DNA from: Solirubrobacterales bacterium
Lineage (GTDB): Bacteria > Actinomycetota > Thermoleophilia > Solirubrobacterales > 70-9
Direction of reading: 5' to 3'
NCBI GenBank assembly: GCA_035573435.1
Contig: DATMZR010000012.1
Span: forward strand, 231,068-295,067
DNA length: 64,000 bases
Shown here piece by piece: positions 7,988 to 16,539 of this stretch. A program made the translations under genes and the position numbers. Within the stretch, counting starts at the first letter, position 1, and every line of letters begins with the position of its first letter. The notes below the pieces were generated by a model that worked only from the letters and a program-made list of their open reading frames with translations, was not told where the DNA came from and did not search any database.

Positions 7988-9787
7988 ATGCGCCGAAGGC
8001 TTCGTTCCCATCTGACCTACGCGAAGGTGACGCTGGCCGCGCTGGGCCTCATCGCCCTCATCCCCGCCCAGGCGGGCGCCGCAGTCACCTTCACGCCGCC
8101 GACCAACCATGCGGCCGGCACCAACCCTCGCTCGGTCGCGGTGGGCGACTTCAACGCCGACTCCGACGCCGACCTCGCGGTCGCCAACCGCAGCTCCGAC
8201 GACGTCTCGGTGCTGCTCGGCGGCGCCGGCGGGAGCTTCGGCGCCCAGACGACCTTCGCCGCTGGCAGCAGCCCCTTCTCGGTCGCTGTGGGCGACTTCA
8301 ACGCCGACTCCGACCCGGACCTCGCGGTCGCCAACTTCGGCGGCAACGTCTCGGTGCTGCTCGGCGACGTGGGCGGGAGCTTCGCCGCCCAGACGACCTT
8401 CGCCGCCGGCGGCCAACCCCGCTCGGTCGCAGTCGGCGACTTCGACGCGGACTCCGACCTCGACCTCGCGGTCGCCAACTTCAGCTCCAACGACGTCTCG
8501 GTGCTGCTCGGCGACGGGAGCGGGAGCTTCGGCCTCCAGACGAGCTTCGCCGCCGGCACCAACCCCGTTGCGGTCGCGGTGGGCGACTTCAACGCCGACT
8601 CCGACCCGGACCTCGCGGTCGCCAACTTCGGCACCGGCGTCTCCGTGCTGCTCGGCGGCGCGGGCGGGAGCTTCGGCGCTCCGACGACGTTCGCCACCGG
8701 CAGCAACCCGCGCTCGGTCGCGGTGGGCGACTTCAACGCCGACTCCGACCCCGACCTCGCGGTCGCCAACTTCGTCTCCAACGACGTCTCGGTGCTGCTC
8801 GGCGGCGCCGGCGGGAGCTTCGGCGCCCAGACGACCTTCGCCGCCGGCAGCAGCCCCATCTCGGTCGCGGTGGGCGACTTCAACGCCGACTCCGACCCCG
8901 ACCTCGCGGTCGGCAACTTCAATTCCGACAACATCTCTGTGCTGCTCGGCGGCGCCGGCGGGAGCTTCGGCGCCCAGACTACCTTCGCCTCCGGCTCCGA
9001 CCCCACGGTCGCGGTGGGCGACTTCAACGCCGACTCCGACCCCGACCTCGCGGTCGCCAACGACGGCTCCACCGAGGTCTCGGTGCTCCTCAACACCTCG
9101 AGGCCGGCGGTCGCCCTCAGCCCGGCGAGCCTCGGCTTCGGCTCCCAGACGCTCAACACCACCAGCGCCCCGAAGGGGGTCGTGGTGACCAACACCGGCG
9201 ACAACCGGTTGAGGATCAGCGACGTCCGGACCGTCGGCACGCACCAGCTCGACTTCGAGATCACGAAGGACCAATGTGAAGGGGCGACCATCGTGGTCGG
9301 CGACGGCTGCGTGGTCCGCGTCGTCTTCACGCCCGGCGCTGCGGGCGCCCGCTCGGCCTCGCTGCGAATCACCGACAACGCCCCCGGCAGCCCCCACACG
9401 GTGCCCCTGACGGGGACCGGCGCCAGGCCCATGTGCGCAGGCGTCAGCGCGACGATCGTCGGTACGCCCGGCGCCGACACGCTGATCGGCACCGCCGGCA
9501 ACGACGTGGTAGCGCTGCTCGGAGGCGACGACAGCTTCTCCGGCGGCAACGGGAACGACAGCGTGTGCGCGGGCTCGGGAAGCGACGACGTGCTCGGGGG
9601 CTCGGGCAACGATACGTTGAGGGCCCAAGACGGCGACGATGAGCTGCGCGGCTCGCTCAACAACGACACCCTGCTCGGCGGCTCCGGCGACGACAACCTC
9701 AACGGTGGTACACAAACGGACACATGCAACGGCGGCTCGGACATCGACACCGCCGCTGCCTGCGAAACGGTGACCAACGTTCCCTGA
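7988..9787 (+). CDS. Secreted FG-GAP/VCBS seven-repeat propeller with anchor and RTX-like calcium-binding tail
   Basis: The 599-residue protein begins with a signal peptide (basic MRRRLRSH, hydrophobic core, cleavage near AQAGA at about residue 31). Seven 48-49-residue repeats follow (residues ~42-368), each with VAVGDFNADSDPDLAVAN, a DxNxDxDxD calcium loop, then VSVLLGG. Seven repeats would make a complete seven-bladed propeller of the integrin-alpha kind. Residues ~371-479 form an ASH/choice-of-anchor D-like beta domain (SPASLGFGSQ, VTNTG), and ~480-595 carry glycine/aspartate nonapeptides (GGxGxD) of the RTX type, with six cysteines in this tail region. An extracellular or surface role in adhesion or carbohydrate binding is likely but not shown. 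GGGAGG lies 6 nt before the ATG. No secretion genes are adjacent. Confidence 0.88.
   Translation: MRRRLRSHLTYAKVTLAALGLIALIPAQAGAAVTFTPPTNHAAGTNPRSVAVGDFNADSDADLAVANRSSDDVSVLLGGAGGSFGAQTTFAAGSSPFSVAVGDFNADSDPDLAVANFGGNVSVLLGDVGGSFAAQTTFAAGGQPRSVAVGDFDADSDLDLAVANFSSNDVSVLLGDGSGSFGLQTSFAAGTNPVAVAVGDFNADSDPDLAVANFGTGVSVLLGGAGGSFGAPTTFATGSNPRSVAVGDFNADSDPDLAVANFVSNDVSVLLGGAGGSFGAQTTFAAGSSPISVAVGDFNADSDPDLAVGNFNSDNISVLLGGAGGSFGAQTTFASGSDPTVAVGDFNADSDPDLAVANDGSTEVSVLLNTSRPAVALSPASLGFGSQTLNTTSAPKGVVVTNTGDNRLRISDVRTVGTHQLDFEITKDQCEGATIVVGDGCVVRVVFTPGAAGARSASLRITDNAPGSPHTVPLTGTGARPMCAGVSATIVGTPGADTLIGTAGNDVVALLGGDDSFSGGNGNDSVCAGSGSDDVLGGSGNDTLRAQDGDDELRGSLNNDTLLGGSGDDNLNGGTQTDTCNGGSDIDTAAACETVTNVP
8111..9093 (+). 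repeat. Seven in-frame tandem repeats of about 144-147 bp
   Basis: These DNA repeats encode the FG-GAP blades. Long blocks such as GTGGGCGACTTCAACGCCGA recur almost unchanged, so homogenisation by recombination or recent duplication is likely. Copies 2 and 4 are one codon shorter than copies 1, 3, 5 and 6 (GGN-V or GTG-V in place of SND-V), and copy 7 is slightly degenerate. Confidence 0.9.
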
Positions 9788-9814
9788 TCGAGCCGTTTGC
9801 GTGACGGTGCGCCC

Positions 9815-9820
9815 TATGCT
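9815..9820 (+). promoter_or_regulatory. -10 box (TATGCT), probable leaderless promoter of the PAP2 gene
   Basis: TATGCT is followed by 7 nt and an in-frame GTG at 9828. This favours that GTG over the upstream candidates at 9801 (GTG) and 9816 (ATG), which would lie before or inside the promoter. Confidence 0.5.
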
Positions 9821-9827
9821 GCGCGCC

Positions 9828-10487
9828 GTGCTCCCAAGGCTCCAAGAGCTCGATCGGCGCTTGCTTCGCACCACGCGGACGCGCGCCCACGGGCCGCAGA
9901 CGGAGGCCGCCGGGAAGGCGCTCGGCATGGCGGGAGAGTGGGGTGCCGTCTGGCTGGTGATCGGGCTCGCGGCGGCCGCGGTCGACGCGCCGCGCCGCGA
10001 CCGCTGGCTGCGCGCCGCCGTGGTCGCTCCCGCCGCCATCGGGATCAACTACGCGGTCAAGCTCGCCGTGCGCAGGCCTCGCCCGCGGTTGCGCCGCCTG
10101 CCGCCCCTGGCAGGCGCGCCCAGCGACCTCTCCTTCCCGTCGGCCCACGCGACCTCGTCGGTGGCGGCGGCGACCGCTATGGGCCGGGTCGCTCCGGGCT
10201 TCCGCCTGCCGCTCTACAGCCTCGCCGCCGCCATCTGCCTGACCCGGCCGTACCTCGGCATGCACTACCCCTCGGACGTGCTGGGCGGCGCCGCTCTGGG
10301 CCTCACGGTGGGCCGGTTTTGGCCCGGACTGGGGGGCAAGGGCGCCGAAGACCGTCTGATCGACCTGGCGGCGAGCGCCGCCGCCAAGCCCGCCGCATCG
10401 TCGGCACCTGCAGACGGACGCCCTCGCGCACCCGCGTCCCAGCCGTCACGCGGGTCCACCTCCGAAGGCGATCCCGGGCGCCCGTGA
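9828..10487 (+). CDS. PAP2 superfamily membrane phosphatase
   Basis: Acid-phosphatase-like integral membrane enzyme; relatives dephosphorylate undecaprenyl pyrophosphate or phosphatidic acid. The three signature motifs are present: KLAVRRPRPR, SFPSAHATSS and RPYLGMHYPSDVLGG, with hydrophobic segments between. The C-terminal 40 residues are Ala/Pro/Ser-rich and variable. The start at 9828 gives 219 residues; GTG 9801 would add nine. The stop overlaps ychF by 4 nt (GTGA). Which lipid is the substrate cannot be read from the sequence. Confidence 0.85.
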   Translation: MLPRLQELDRRLLRTTRTRAHGPQTEAAGKALGMAGEWGAVWLVIGLAAAAVDAPRRDRWLRAAVVAPAAIGINYAVKLAVRRPRPRLRRLPPLAGAPSDLSFPSAHATSSVAAATAMGRVAPGFRLPLYSLAAAICLTRPYLGMHYPSDVLGGAALGLTVGRFWPGLGGKGAEDRLIDLAASAAAKPAASSAPADGRPRAPASQPSRGSTSEGDPGRP

Positions 10488-11554
10488 AGATAGGCATCGT
10501 CGGGCTGCCCAACGCAGGCAAGACGACGCTCTTCAACGCGCTGACGCGGGCGGCGGCCCAAACCGCGATCTACCCGTTCACGACCGTGGAGCCCAATGTG
10601 GCCGTGGTGGAGGTCCCGGACGAGCGCCTGGCGGCCGTTGCGGCGGCGGCCGGGGCGAGCCCACAGGTTCCGGAGACGATCGAGTTCCACGACATCGCCG
10701 GCCTGGTGCAGGGCGCCTCTGCGGGTGAGGGCTTGGGGAATCGCTTCCTAGCCGAGATCCGCGAGACCGACGCGATCTGCCACGTGGTCCGCTCCCACGG
10801 CGACGAGCGGGTCCCCCACCCCGGGGGACGGATCGACCCGGTTACCGACGCCGAGGTGGTGGACACCGAGCTGCTGCTCGCCGACCTCGAGCAGGCTCAG
10901 GGGCGTTTGGAGCGCGTCCGAAAGCAAGCGGGCGACAGCAAACAGGCCGCTGCCGAACGCGACTGGCTGGAGCGCGTGGTCGAGGGACTCGGCCGGGGTC
11001 AGCCGGCGCGCGCCGCGCCGGTCCCCACGCTTGCCCCGGACGCCCCCGCGGAGCTTCAGGCGCTGACCTCGAAGCCGCTGCTCTACGTCGCCAACCTGGA
11101 CGAGGGCGAAGGCGAGCCCTCGGGGGCGCTGGTTGAGCACGCGCGGCGACATGATGCCGGCTGCATTGGGGTCAGCGCCCTGATCGAGGCGGAAGTGGCG
11201 GAGCTACCCGCCGACCAGGCCGCCGAGATGCGCTCCGAGCTGGGGCTGGACGAGTCCGGGCTGGAAAGGCTGGTCCGCGCCGCCTATGAGCTCCTCGACC
11301 TGGTCACCTTCTTCACGGCGCACCGCGGCACCGAGGCGAGGGCGAGGGCGCTGCGCCGAGGCCTCACCGCCTGGGACGCCGCCGGCAAGGTGCACACCGA
11401 GATCCAGGCCGGCTTCGTACGCGCCGAGGTGATCGCCTGGCGTGAGCTGGTCGACGCCGGCGGCTACGGCGAGGCTCGGGAGCGCGCGCTGATCCGCACG
11501 GAGGGCCGGGACTACGTCGTGCGCGACGGCGACGTGATCACGATTCGCCACTGA
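10484..11554 (+). CDS. ychF: Redox-regulated ribosome-associated ATPase YchF (OBG family)
   Basis: Universally conserved P-loop NTPase that hydrolyses ATP rather than GTP and associates with ribosomes. 356 residues: P-loop GLPNAGKTTLFNALT at 6-20, switch II DIAGLVQGASAGEGLGNRFL, the NxxE variant NLDEGEGE of the base-specificity motif (the feature that gives ATP preference), and a C-terminal TGS domain (TFFTAHRGTEARA, KVHTEIQAGFVRAEVI, EGRDYVVRDGDVI). The coiled-coil region between is slightly shorter than in E. coli. The frame is open upstream, but the GTG at 10484 starts exactly at the family N-terminus and overlaps the PAP2 stop. Confidence 0.95.
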   Translation: MKIGIVGLPNAGKTTLFNALTRAAAQTAIYPFTTVEPNVAVVEVPDERLAAVAAAAGASPQVPETIEFHDIAGLVQGASAGEGLGNRFLAEIRETDAICHVVRSHGDERVPHPGGRIDPVTDAEVVDTELLLADLEQAQGRLERVRKQAGDSKQAAAERDWLERVVEGLGRGQPARAAPVPTLAPDAPAELQALTSKPLLYVANLDEGEGEPSGALVEHARRHDAGCIGVSALIEAEVAELPADQAAEMRSELGLDESGLERLVRAAYELLDLVTFFTAHRGTEARARALRRGLTAWDAAGKVHTEIQAGFVRAEVIAWRELVDAGGYGEARERALIRTEGRDYVVRDGDVITIRH

Positions 11555-11638
11555 GCGGCGGCCCCGCGCCGGGCAGGCGTCGCTCCGGCGGCTCTGTTAC
11601 CTTTCCGCGCTTCGTTTGTTAGCAAGCCTTAACGAAAC

Positions 11639-11772
11639 TCGCCGAGCTCCCGGTGCGCCAGGCGCCGGGAGACGGGGGACCCAAGGGGGGCACAGCCCCC
11701 AGGGGCGAATCGGACCGTCGTCCGTAGCGCAGCTCTTTCAGCGCGAGCCCGACAGCTAACCCCGTAGGCCCA
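11639..11772 (+). promoter_or_regulatory. Cyclic di-AMP riboswitch (ydaO/yuaA class)
   Basis: The conserved elements of the class appear in order: GCCGAGCTCC, GGGAGACGGGGGACCC, GGGGCGAATCGG and CCCGACAGCTAACCCCGTAGGC-type closing elements at about 11747-11769. The variable hairpins between are CCGGTGCGCCAGGCGCCGG-like and GGGGGGC-ACA-GCCCCC. A strong ribosome site (AAAGAGGAGG) follows at once, then the TTG of the M23 endopeptidase. In actinobacteria this class controls RpfA-like and cell-wall hydrolase genes, normally switching them off when c-di-AMP binds. No intrinsic terminator is obvious, so the level of control is open. Confidence 0.88.
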
Positions 11773-11790
11773 AGAAAGAGGAGGCTGGAT

Positions 11791-12759
11791 TTGGAAGCCA
11801 GGGCGAAACAGGGATGCGTCGCGCGCCCGAAGGCGGGCAGCCGGCGCGGCCGCCAGACGCTGATCGCGATCGCTTCGACGACAGCGATCCTCTGCGCGAC
11901 CGCGGGCGCCGCGCCGGCCCAGGACGGGACCGAGCCGAGCTCCGGCGGGGTTGCCACGGAGGCACCCAGCGGCGATAGCGCCGAGGGCGGAGGCTCCGGA
12001 TCGAGCGTTCTGTCCCGCTCGCGGGAGCTGCGGTTGAAGTCGGAGAGCACCAACCCCGGCAATGTGTTCTTCAACGGCATGAGGAAGGCCACCTATCGCT
12101 ACTCGATTTCCGGCCGCCGCCCCCGGGACCTCAAGATCCAGGCCGTGCGTCGTCGCAATGGCCGGGTGGTCAGGACCTGGAAACGGGACGACGTCGAGCC
12201 GCGCACGAGGCACACGATCCGCTGGGCCGGCACCAATCGGCGGGGCGGCGAGGCCCACAAGGGCGCCTACGTTTTTCGGGTCCGCGATCCGGATGGCGGG
12301 GCCGCGGCCCGGAGCCTCACGAAGGCGAGCGCCCGGATCCGCCTCTTTCCGCACAAGTTCCCGGTTCGAGGCAGGCATGAGTACTGGGACGGCTTCGGCG
12401 CGGGCCGGCACCACATGGGGCAGGACGTCGGCGCCAGGTGCGCCGCGAGGGTGGTCGCGGCGCGCGGCGGCAGGGTCCAGTTTCGCGGCTACCAGGCAAG
12501 CGGCGCGGGCTACTACCTGGTCATCGACGGCGAAGCCACGGGACACGACTACGTCTACATGCACCTGAGGCGAAGGCACCGCCCGAAGGAGGGGACGCAG
12601 GTGCGGACCGGCCAGCGGATCGGGCGCGTCGGTGCCTCCGGCAACGCAAGCGGCTGCCACCTGCACTTCGAGTTTTGGTCGCGGCCCGGCTGGTACGAGG
12701 GCGGGCACGCGATGCGTTCGGTCACCAATCGCCTCAGGCAGTGGGACGCCTGGAGCTGA
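11791..12759 (+). CDS. M23 family cell-wall endopeptidase, secreted, riboswitch-controlled
   Basis: 322 residues. A basic N-terminus and hydrophobic stretch (TLIAIASTTAILCATAGAAPAQ) form a signal peptide. A low-complexity linker and a FlgD-Ig-like beta domain (about 95-180: YRYSISGRRPRDLKIQAV, GAYVFRVRDPDG) precede the LytM/M23 domain. Zinc and catalytic motifs are HHMGQD (H..x3..D), YMHL and HLHFEFW, all intact, so an active peptidoglycan endopeptidase is expected. The start is an unusual TTG, but AAAGAGGAGG sits 7 nt upstream, giving the strongest ribosome site in the area, as expected behind a long riboswitch leader. The neighbouring PAP2 and SpoIID genes also concern the envelope. Confidence 0.92.
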   Translation: MEARAKQGCVARPKAGSRRGRQTLIAIASTTAILCATAGAAPAQDGTEPSSGGVATEAPSGDSAEGGGSGSSVLSRSRELRLKSESTNPGNVFFNGMRKATYRYSISGRRPRDLKIQAVRRRNGRVVRTWKRDDVEPRTRHTIRWAGTNRRGGEAHKGAYVFRVRDPDGGAAARSLTKASARIRLFPHKFPVRGRHEYWDGFGAGRHHMGQDVGARCAARVVAARGGRVQFRGYQASGAGYYLVIDGEATGHDYVYMHLRRRHRPKEGTQVRTGQRIGRVGASGNASGCHLHFEFWSRPGWYEGGHAMRSVTNRLRQWDAWS

Positions 12760-12788
12760 CGCGCACCGCGGCTCCAACCTCCGCCGAC

Positions 12789-12794
12789 TAGATT
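12789..12794 (+). promoter_or_regulatory. -10 box (TAGATT), probable leaderless promoter
   Basis: TAGATT is followed by 7 nt and the GTG at 12802. It separates the CrtC-like gene from the riboswitch-controlled gene upstream. Confidence 0.5.
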
Positions 12795-12801
12795 TCCGCG
12801 C

Positions 12802-13791
12802 GTGCGAACCGAGGCCCGCTTCCCTCGCCTGGGGCGCCCGGCGGGGCACTACGAGAGCTTCTATCTGAAGACATCGCGGCCGACCGGCGGGCAGGGGGTA
12901 TGGATCCGGCACACCGTCCACAAGCGGCCCGACGAGGAGCTCACGGGCGCGCTCTGGCTGACGGTGTTCGACGCAGATGCCCCCGCGCCGCGTGCGGTCA
13001 AGGCCAGCTTTGAGGCCGACGAGCTCTCAGCGCCCGAAGGTGCCTACATCCGCGTCGACGGCGCCGTGCTCGAGCCCGGCCGCGCCGCCGGCGAGCTGCA
13101 CACGCCCGAGCTCCAGGCGAGCTGGGATCTCAGCTTCGACGACCCCGGCGAAGCGTTCCACCACCTCCCATACGAGCGCCTGTACGAGGCGCCGCTCCCC
13201 CGCACCAAGTTCCTCAGCCCCTACCCGAGCGCGCGCTTCGAGGGCACCGTAACGGTGGGCGGCGACCGGATCGAGGTCGCCGACTGGCCGGGAATGATCG
13301 GCCACAATTGGGGCGCGGAGCACGCCGAGCGCTGGGTGTGGATTCAGGGCGCCGACTTGGGCGGCGAGCGCGGAAGCTGTCTGGACATCGCCGCCGGCCG
13401 GATCAAGATCGGCCCGCTGACCACGCCCTGGGTCGCCAACGGGATGCTGCGCATCGACGGCGCCGAGCACCGCCTGGGCGGCTTCGACCGCATCCTGTCC
13501 ACGAAGCTGGACGAACGCCCCACCTCCTGTGAGTTCCAGCTCTCGGGCAAGGACCTGAAGCTTCGCGGTCGTGTGTCGTCGGATCCCGGCAACTTCGTCG
13601 CCTGGGTCTACGCGGACCCGAAGGGCCCCGAGCACAACACGCTCAACTGCTCGATCGCCGACCTGGAGCTCGAGGTCGAGCGCCGCGGGATCAAACCACA
13701 GCGCCTCGAGCTCAGCGGCGGCGCTGCCTACGAGATCGGGATGCGCCAGACCGATCACGGGATCCCGGTCCAGCCGTATCCGGACGGCTAG
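12802..13791 (+). CDS. AttH/CrtC-like lipocalin-fold protein (putative hydratase/cyclase relative)
   Basis: 329 residues, no signal peptide. The sequence reads as a two-barrel lipocalin-like protein of the AttH / carotenoid 1,2-hydratase / tocopherol-cyclase clan: an N-terminal barrel (GHYESFYLKTSRP, GVWIRHTVHKRP, GALWLTVFD), the signature GMIGHNWGAEHAERWVWIQG near residues 168-187, and a C-terminal barrel. No carotenoid or terpenoid genes are nearby, so the substrate and even catalytic status are unknown; relatives also act as lipid binders. GTG start supported by the TAGATT box. Confidence 0.65.
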   Translation: MRTEARFPRLGRPAGHYESFYLKTSRPTGGQGVWIRHTVHKRPDEELTGALWLTVFDADAPAPRAVKASFEADELSAPEGAYIRVDGAVLEPGRAAGELHTPELQASWDLSFDDPGEAFHHLPYERLYEAPLPRTKFLSPYPSARFEGTVTVGGDRIEVADWPGMIGHNWGAEHAERWVWIQGADLGGERGSCLDIAAGRIKIGPLTTPWVANGMLRIDGAEHRLGGFDRILSTKLDERPTSCEFQLSGKDLKLRGRVSSDPGNFVAWVYADPKGPEHNTLNCSIADLELEVERRGIKPQRLELSGGAAYEIGMRQTDHGIPVQPYPDG

Positions 13792-13798
13792 CCGCGCC

Positions 13799-14947
13799 CT
13801 ATCTCTTCAGGAAACGGGCCCAGGTGCTTCGCAGGCCCAATTGCGCCGCGAGCTCCGGGCCCGAGACCCGTGAGCTGCGACGAGAGCCGACCACGCGCGC
13901 CCTGACTATGCGCGCGGAATCACCGCGCTCCAGCACCTTGATCTTGCGCAACCTGCCGGAGAACAGCCCGGAGAGCCGCGACTCGATCTCATTCTGCGAG
14001 TAGCGCGCCCTCCACCGGTGAAAGGGCGACGCTACGTCGTATGGGTCTCGAACACTTTTCAGATAGCCGACGGGGTTCGCCCCGGGAAAGCCGTACTGGA
14101 CGCTCTCGGTTTGGCCTCCGGAGGTCGAGAAGAAGTAGGTCGTCGCGATCCGCTTGCGGTACCGCACCACCTTTCCGCGCGTGCGCCCTGCCGCCCTGTT
14201 GGTTCTTTTGGTCTCTGAACTCTTGCCGCCGTACACCTGGCTCCGCACATCGTCGTAGACGTCGAACTCACCTCTGGTGGCGGTGGCCAGGACGTAGGAG
14301 CGTGCAGCAACCGCCTGCGCTCGGAGGGCCGCCCGAGGCCAGCTGGACGGCATCTCGTTCGGCACCACCCCCCTTGTGTACCCCTCCAGCCCGACGGCGT
14401 TGATCACGAGCAGGTGGTCGCCCGACGCGGTCGCCCCCAGCTTGCCTCGATAGACCCCTTTTCCGGCGATCCGAATCGTGCCCCCGCCACTGGCTGTGCC
14501 GGTATCGCCGCAATTCGCGAGCCTGCGTCCACGCGCACCGCGCAAGGTCACGTCCGAGCCGGATTCCTCGAAGCGGTAGCTGTGACGCCGGCGAAGCCGT
14601 TCGCCGCAGGCCCGCTTGGCCTTCCTGAAGCCCACTGAATCCGATCCCGAGCTGAGCAGCACCCTGATCGTCTGGTCGCCGGCGCTGCCGATGCGCGTGT
14701 GCGCGTAGTAGTGGTGAAGGATCCTCCGGTACCCGCGGCCGTGCTCAGCGAGGCCGTAGGCGCCGTACTGGCTCATGCCGACACCGTGGCCCCAACCGTG
14801 CCCCTTCACCAGCCATCTGGCACCACTCGCGCCCGCGGGCCAGGCCAAAGCGGCCAAGGCCACCACGCAGGCCGCGAGCGCGCCTGCTGCGCTTGTCTTT
14901 CGCTTTGCCGGCATCCCGTATGCGACCCGCAAGAACTTGGGCGCCAT
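13799..14947 (-). CDS. SpoIID/LytB domain protein, exported
   Basis: 382 residues with a signal peptide (MPAKRKTSAAG then a hydrophobic core to PAGASGA). GHGWGHGVGMSQYGAYGLAEHG directly follows, then the SpoIID domain proper (GLEGYTRGVVPNEMPSSWP, LRAQAVAARSYVLA, RSQVYGGKSSET, YFFSTSGGQTE). SpoIID is a lytic transglycosylase that cleaves denuded glycan strands; the arrangement here, with the His-rich motif placed at the N-terminus, is common in non-sporulating actinobacteria, where the role is taken to be general peptidoglycan remodelling. Two ATGs compete: 14947, and 14914 (MPAKRK), which gives a more usual signal peptide. Its 3' end is 7 nt from the convergent CrtC-like gene. Confidence 0.85.
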   Translation of the reverse strand: MAPKFLRVAYGMPAKRKTSAAGALAACVVALAALAWPAGASGARWLVKGHGWGHGVGMSQYGAYGLAEHGRGYRRILHHYYAHTRIGSAGDQTIRVLLSSGSDSVGFRKAKRACGERLRRRHSYRFEESGSDVTLRGARGRRLANCGDTGTASGGGTIRIAGKGVYRGKLGATASGDHLLVINAVGLEGYTRGVVPNEMPSSWPRAALRAQAVAARSYVLATATRGEFDVYDDVRSQVYGGKSSETKRTNRAAGRTRGKVVRYRKRIATTYFFSTSGGQTESVQYGFPGANPVGYLKSVRDPYDVASPFHRWRARYSQNEIESRLSGLFSGRLRKIKVLERGDSARIVRARVVGSRRSSRVSGPELAAQLGLRSTWARFLKR

Positions 14948-15059
14948 GTCGCGCTTCGAGCGGCGGCGGGAATTCCCTTCCGTCTCGTACGCTGCGGGTA
15001 TGTCCTTTCATCGTCGAAATGCACGGAGGGCATGAGGGGCGCGTGATCGGAGGTTGGAC

Positions 15060-16526
15060 ATGAGCATTGCCACGCAGGAGCAGACGGTCGTGGATCGGGT
15101 CGAAAAGCGCCTGTACGTCGGCGGCGCCTGGCGGGACGCGAGCGAGGGCGGCACGCTCACGGTGGAGGACCCGGCAACCGGGGAGGCGCTGTGCGAGATC
15201 GCCGACGCCACACCAGGCGACGCCACCGCGGCGCTCGATGCGGCCGTGGCGAGCCAGGCCGAGTGGGCCGCCACTGCCCCCAATCAGCGCGGGGAGATCC
15301 TCTGGCGGGCCTTCGAGGTCCTCAACCAGCGCGCCGACGATCTGGCGCTGCTGATGACCCTGGAGATGGGCAAGGCGGTCGCCGAGTCGAAGGCCGAGAT
15401 CGCCTACGCGGCCGAGTTCTTCCGCTGGTTCTCGGGCGAGGCGCTGCGGATCGACGGCAACTACAAGGTGGCGAGCAACGCGGCCAGCCGGGTGCTGGTG
15501 ATGCGTCAGCCGGTCGGTCCCTCCTTCTTCATCACCCCGTGGAACTTCCCCATGGCGATGGGAACGCGGAAGATCGGCCCCGCGATCGCCGCCGGCTGCA
15601 CGATGGTGTGGAAGCCGGCCCAGCAGACGCCGCTGTCGGCGTTCGCCCTCGCTCAGGTGCTGGAGGAGTGCGGCCTTCCAGGCGGAGTCTTGAACGTCAT
15701 CACAAGCTCCTCGTCGAGCGCAGTCGCCCAGCCGGTGATCGCCGATCCCCGATTGCGAAAGCTCTCCTTCACCGGGTCGACGGAGGTCGGCCGCAAGCTG
15801 ATCGCCCAGGCGGCGGACAACGTCCTCAACGTCTCCATGGAGCTGGGAGGGAACGCCCCGTTCCTGATCTTCGACGACGCCGACCTGGACGCGGCTGTCG
15901 AGGGAGCGATGATCGCCAAGATGCGGAACATCGGCGAGGCCTGCACCTCGGCCAACCGCTTCCACGTCGCCGGCCCGGTGGCGGACGAGTTCGCGTCCAG
16001 GCTCGCGGACCGCATGGGCTCGCTGAAGGTCGGCCGCGGCACCGAGGAGGGCGTCGACGTCGGCCCGCTGATCGACGACGACCAACGCTCGAAGGTGTCC
16101 GACCTGGTCGACGACGCCGTCGCCAGGGGCGCCACGGCGGTCGTCGGCGGGGCCAGGGTCGACGGGGCGGGCTACTTCTTCGAGCCCACGGTGCTCGGTG
16201 GCGTGACCCCCGATGCCCGCGTGCTAAGGGAGGAGATCTTCGGGCCGGTGGCACCGATCGCCTCGTTCTCGTCCGAGGAGGAGGCGATCGCGGCCGCCAA
16301 CGACACCGAGTACGGGCTCGTCGCCTACGTCTTCACCCGCGACCTCAAGCGGGCGCTCCGCGTCTGCGAGGGCCTGGAGACCGGGATGATCGGCCTCAAT
16401 CAGGGCATGGTCTCCAACGCCGGCGCGCCGTTCGGCGGCGTCAAGCAGTCCGGCATCGGCCGCGAGGGCGGCAACGAGGGGATCGACGAGTACCTGGAGA
16501 CGAAGTACGTCGCGGTCAACCTCTGA
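15060..16526 (+). CDS. gabD: NAD(P)-dependent aldehyde dehydrogenase, succinate-semialdehyde type
   Basis: 488 residues of the ALDH superfamily. Cofactor region FFITPWNFPMAM, the WKPA motif, the SFTGSTEVG loop, catalytic glutamate in MELGGNAP, and catalytic cysteine in GEACTSANRF. The overall pattern (EEIFGPVAP, GMIGLNQGMVSNAGAPFGGVKQSG) is that of succinate-semialdehyde dehydrogenases. No GABA aminotransferase is adjacent. The ATG at 15060 was preferred to the TTG six bases earlier because GGAGG lies 6 nt before it. Confidence 0.88.
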   Translation: MSIATQEQTVVDRVEKRLYVGGAWRDASEGGTLTVEDPATGEALCEIADATPGDATAALDAAVASQAEWAATAPNQRGEILWRAFEVLNQRADDLALLMTLEMGKAVAESKAEIAYAAEFFRWFSGEALRIDGNYKVASNAASRVLVMRQPVGPSFFITPWNFPMAMGTRKIGPAIAAGCTMVWKPAQQTPLSAFALAQVLEECGLPGGVLNVITSSSSSAVAQPVIADPRLRKLSFTGSTEVGRKLIAQAADNVLNVSMELGGNAPFLIFDDADLDAAVEGAMIAKMRNIGEACTSANRFHVAGPVADEFASRLADRMGSLKVGRGTEEGVDVGPLIDDDQRSKVSDLVDDAVARGATAVVGGARVDGAGYFFEPTVLGGVTPDARVLREEIFGPVAPIASFSSEEEAIAAANDTEYGLVAYVFTRDLKRALRVCEGLETGMIGLNQGMVSNAGAPFGGVKQSGIGREGGNEGIDEYLETKYVAVNL

Positions 16527-16539
16527 GCGGGAGCACACG

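Noticed and set aside
8111..9093. Tandem repeats as a possible CRISPR array
   Set aside because: Units are 144-147 bp, contiguous and coding, without unique spacers; no cas genes.
8017..9777. Second long antisense frame (586 codons) over the FG-GAP repeats
   Set aside because: Its regular Ser/Pro/Thr repeats are the reverse complement of the repeat units; no start signal or family.
6854..10048. Minus-strand frame open for 1,064 codons across the FG-GAP gene and beyond
   Set aside because: Only the 3' third (BtrH/DUF4872) shows a protein family. The rest mirrors the GC-rich repeats on the other strand and has the low-complexity Arg/Gly/Val pattern of antisense frames.
10297..10484. Longer YchF with an upstream extension into the PAP2 gene
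   Set aside because: The frame is open, but YchF begins at VKIGIVGLPNAGK and the PAP2 C-terminus occupies this DNA in another frame; the GTGA overlap is the usual junction here.
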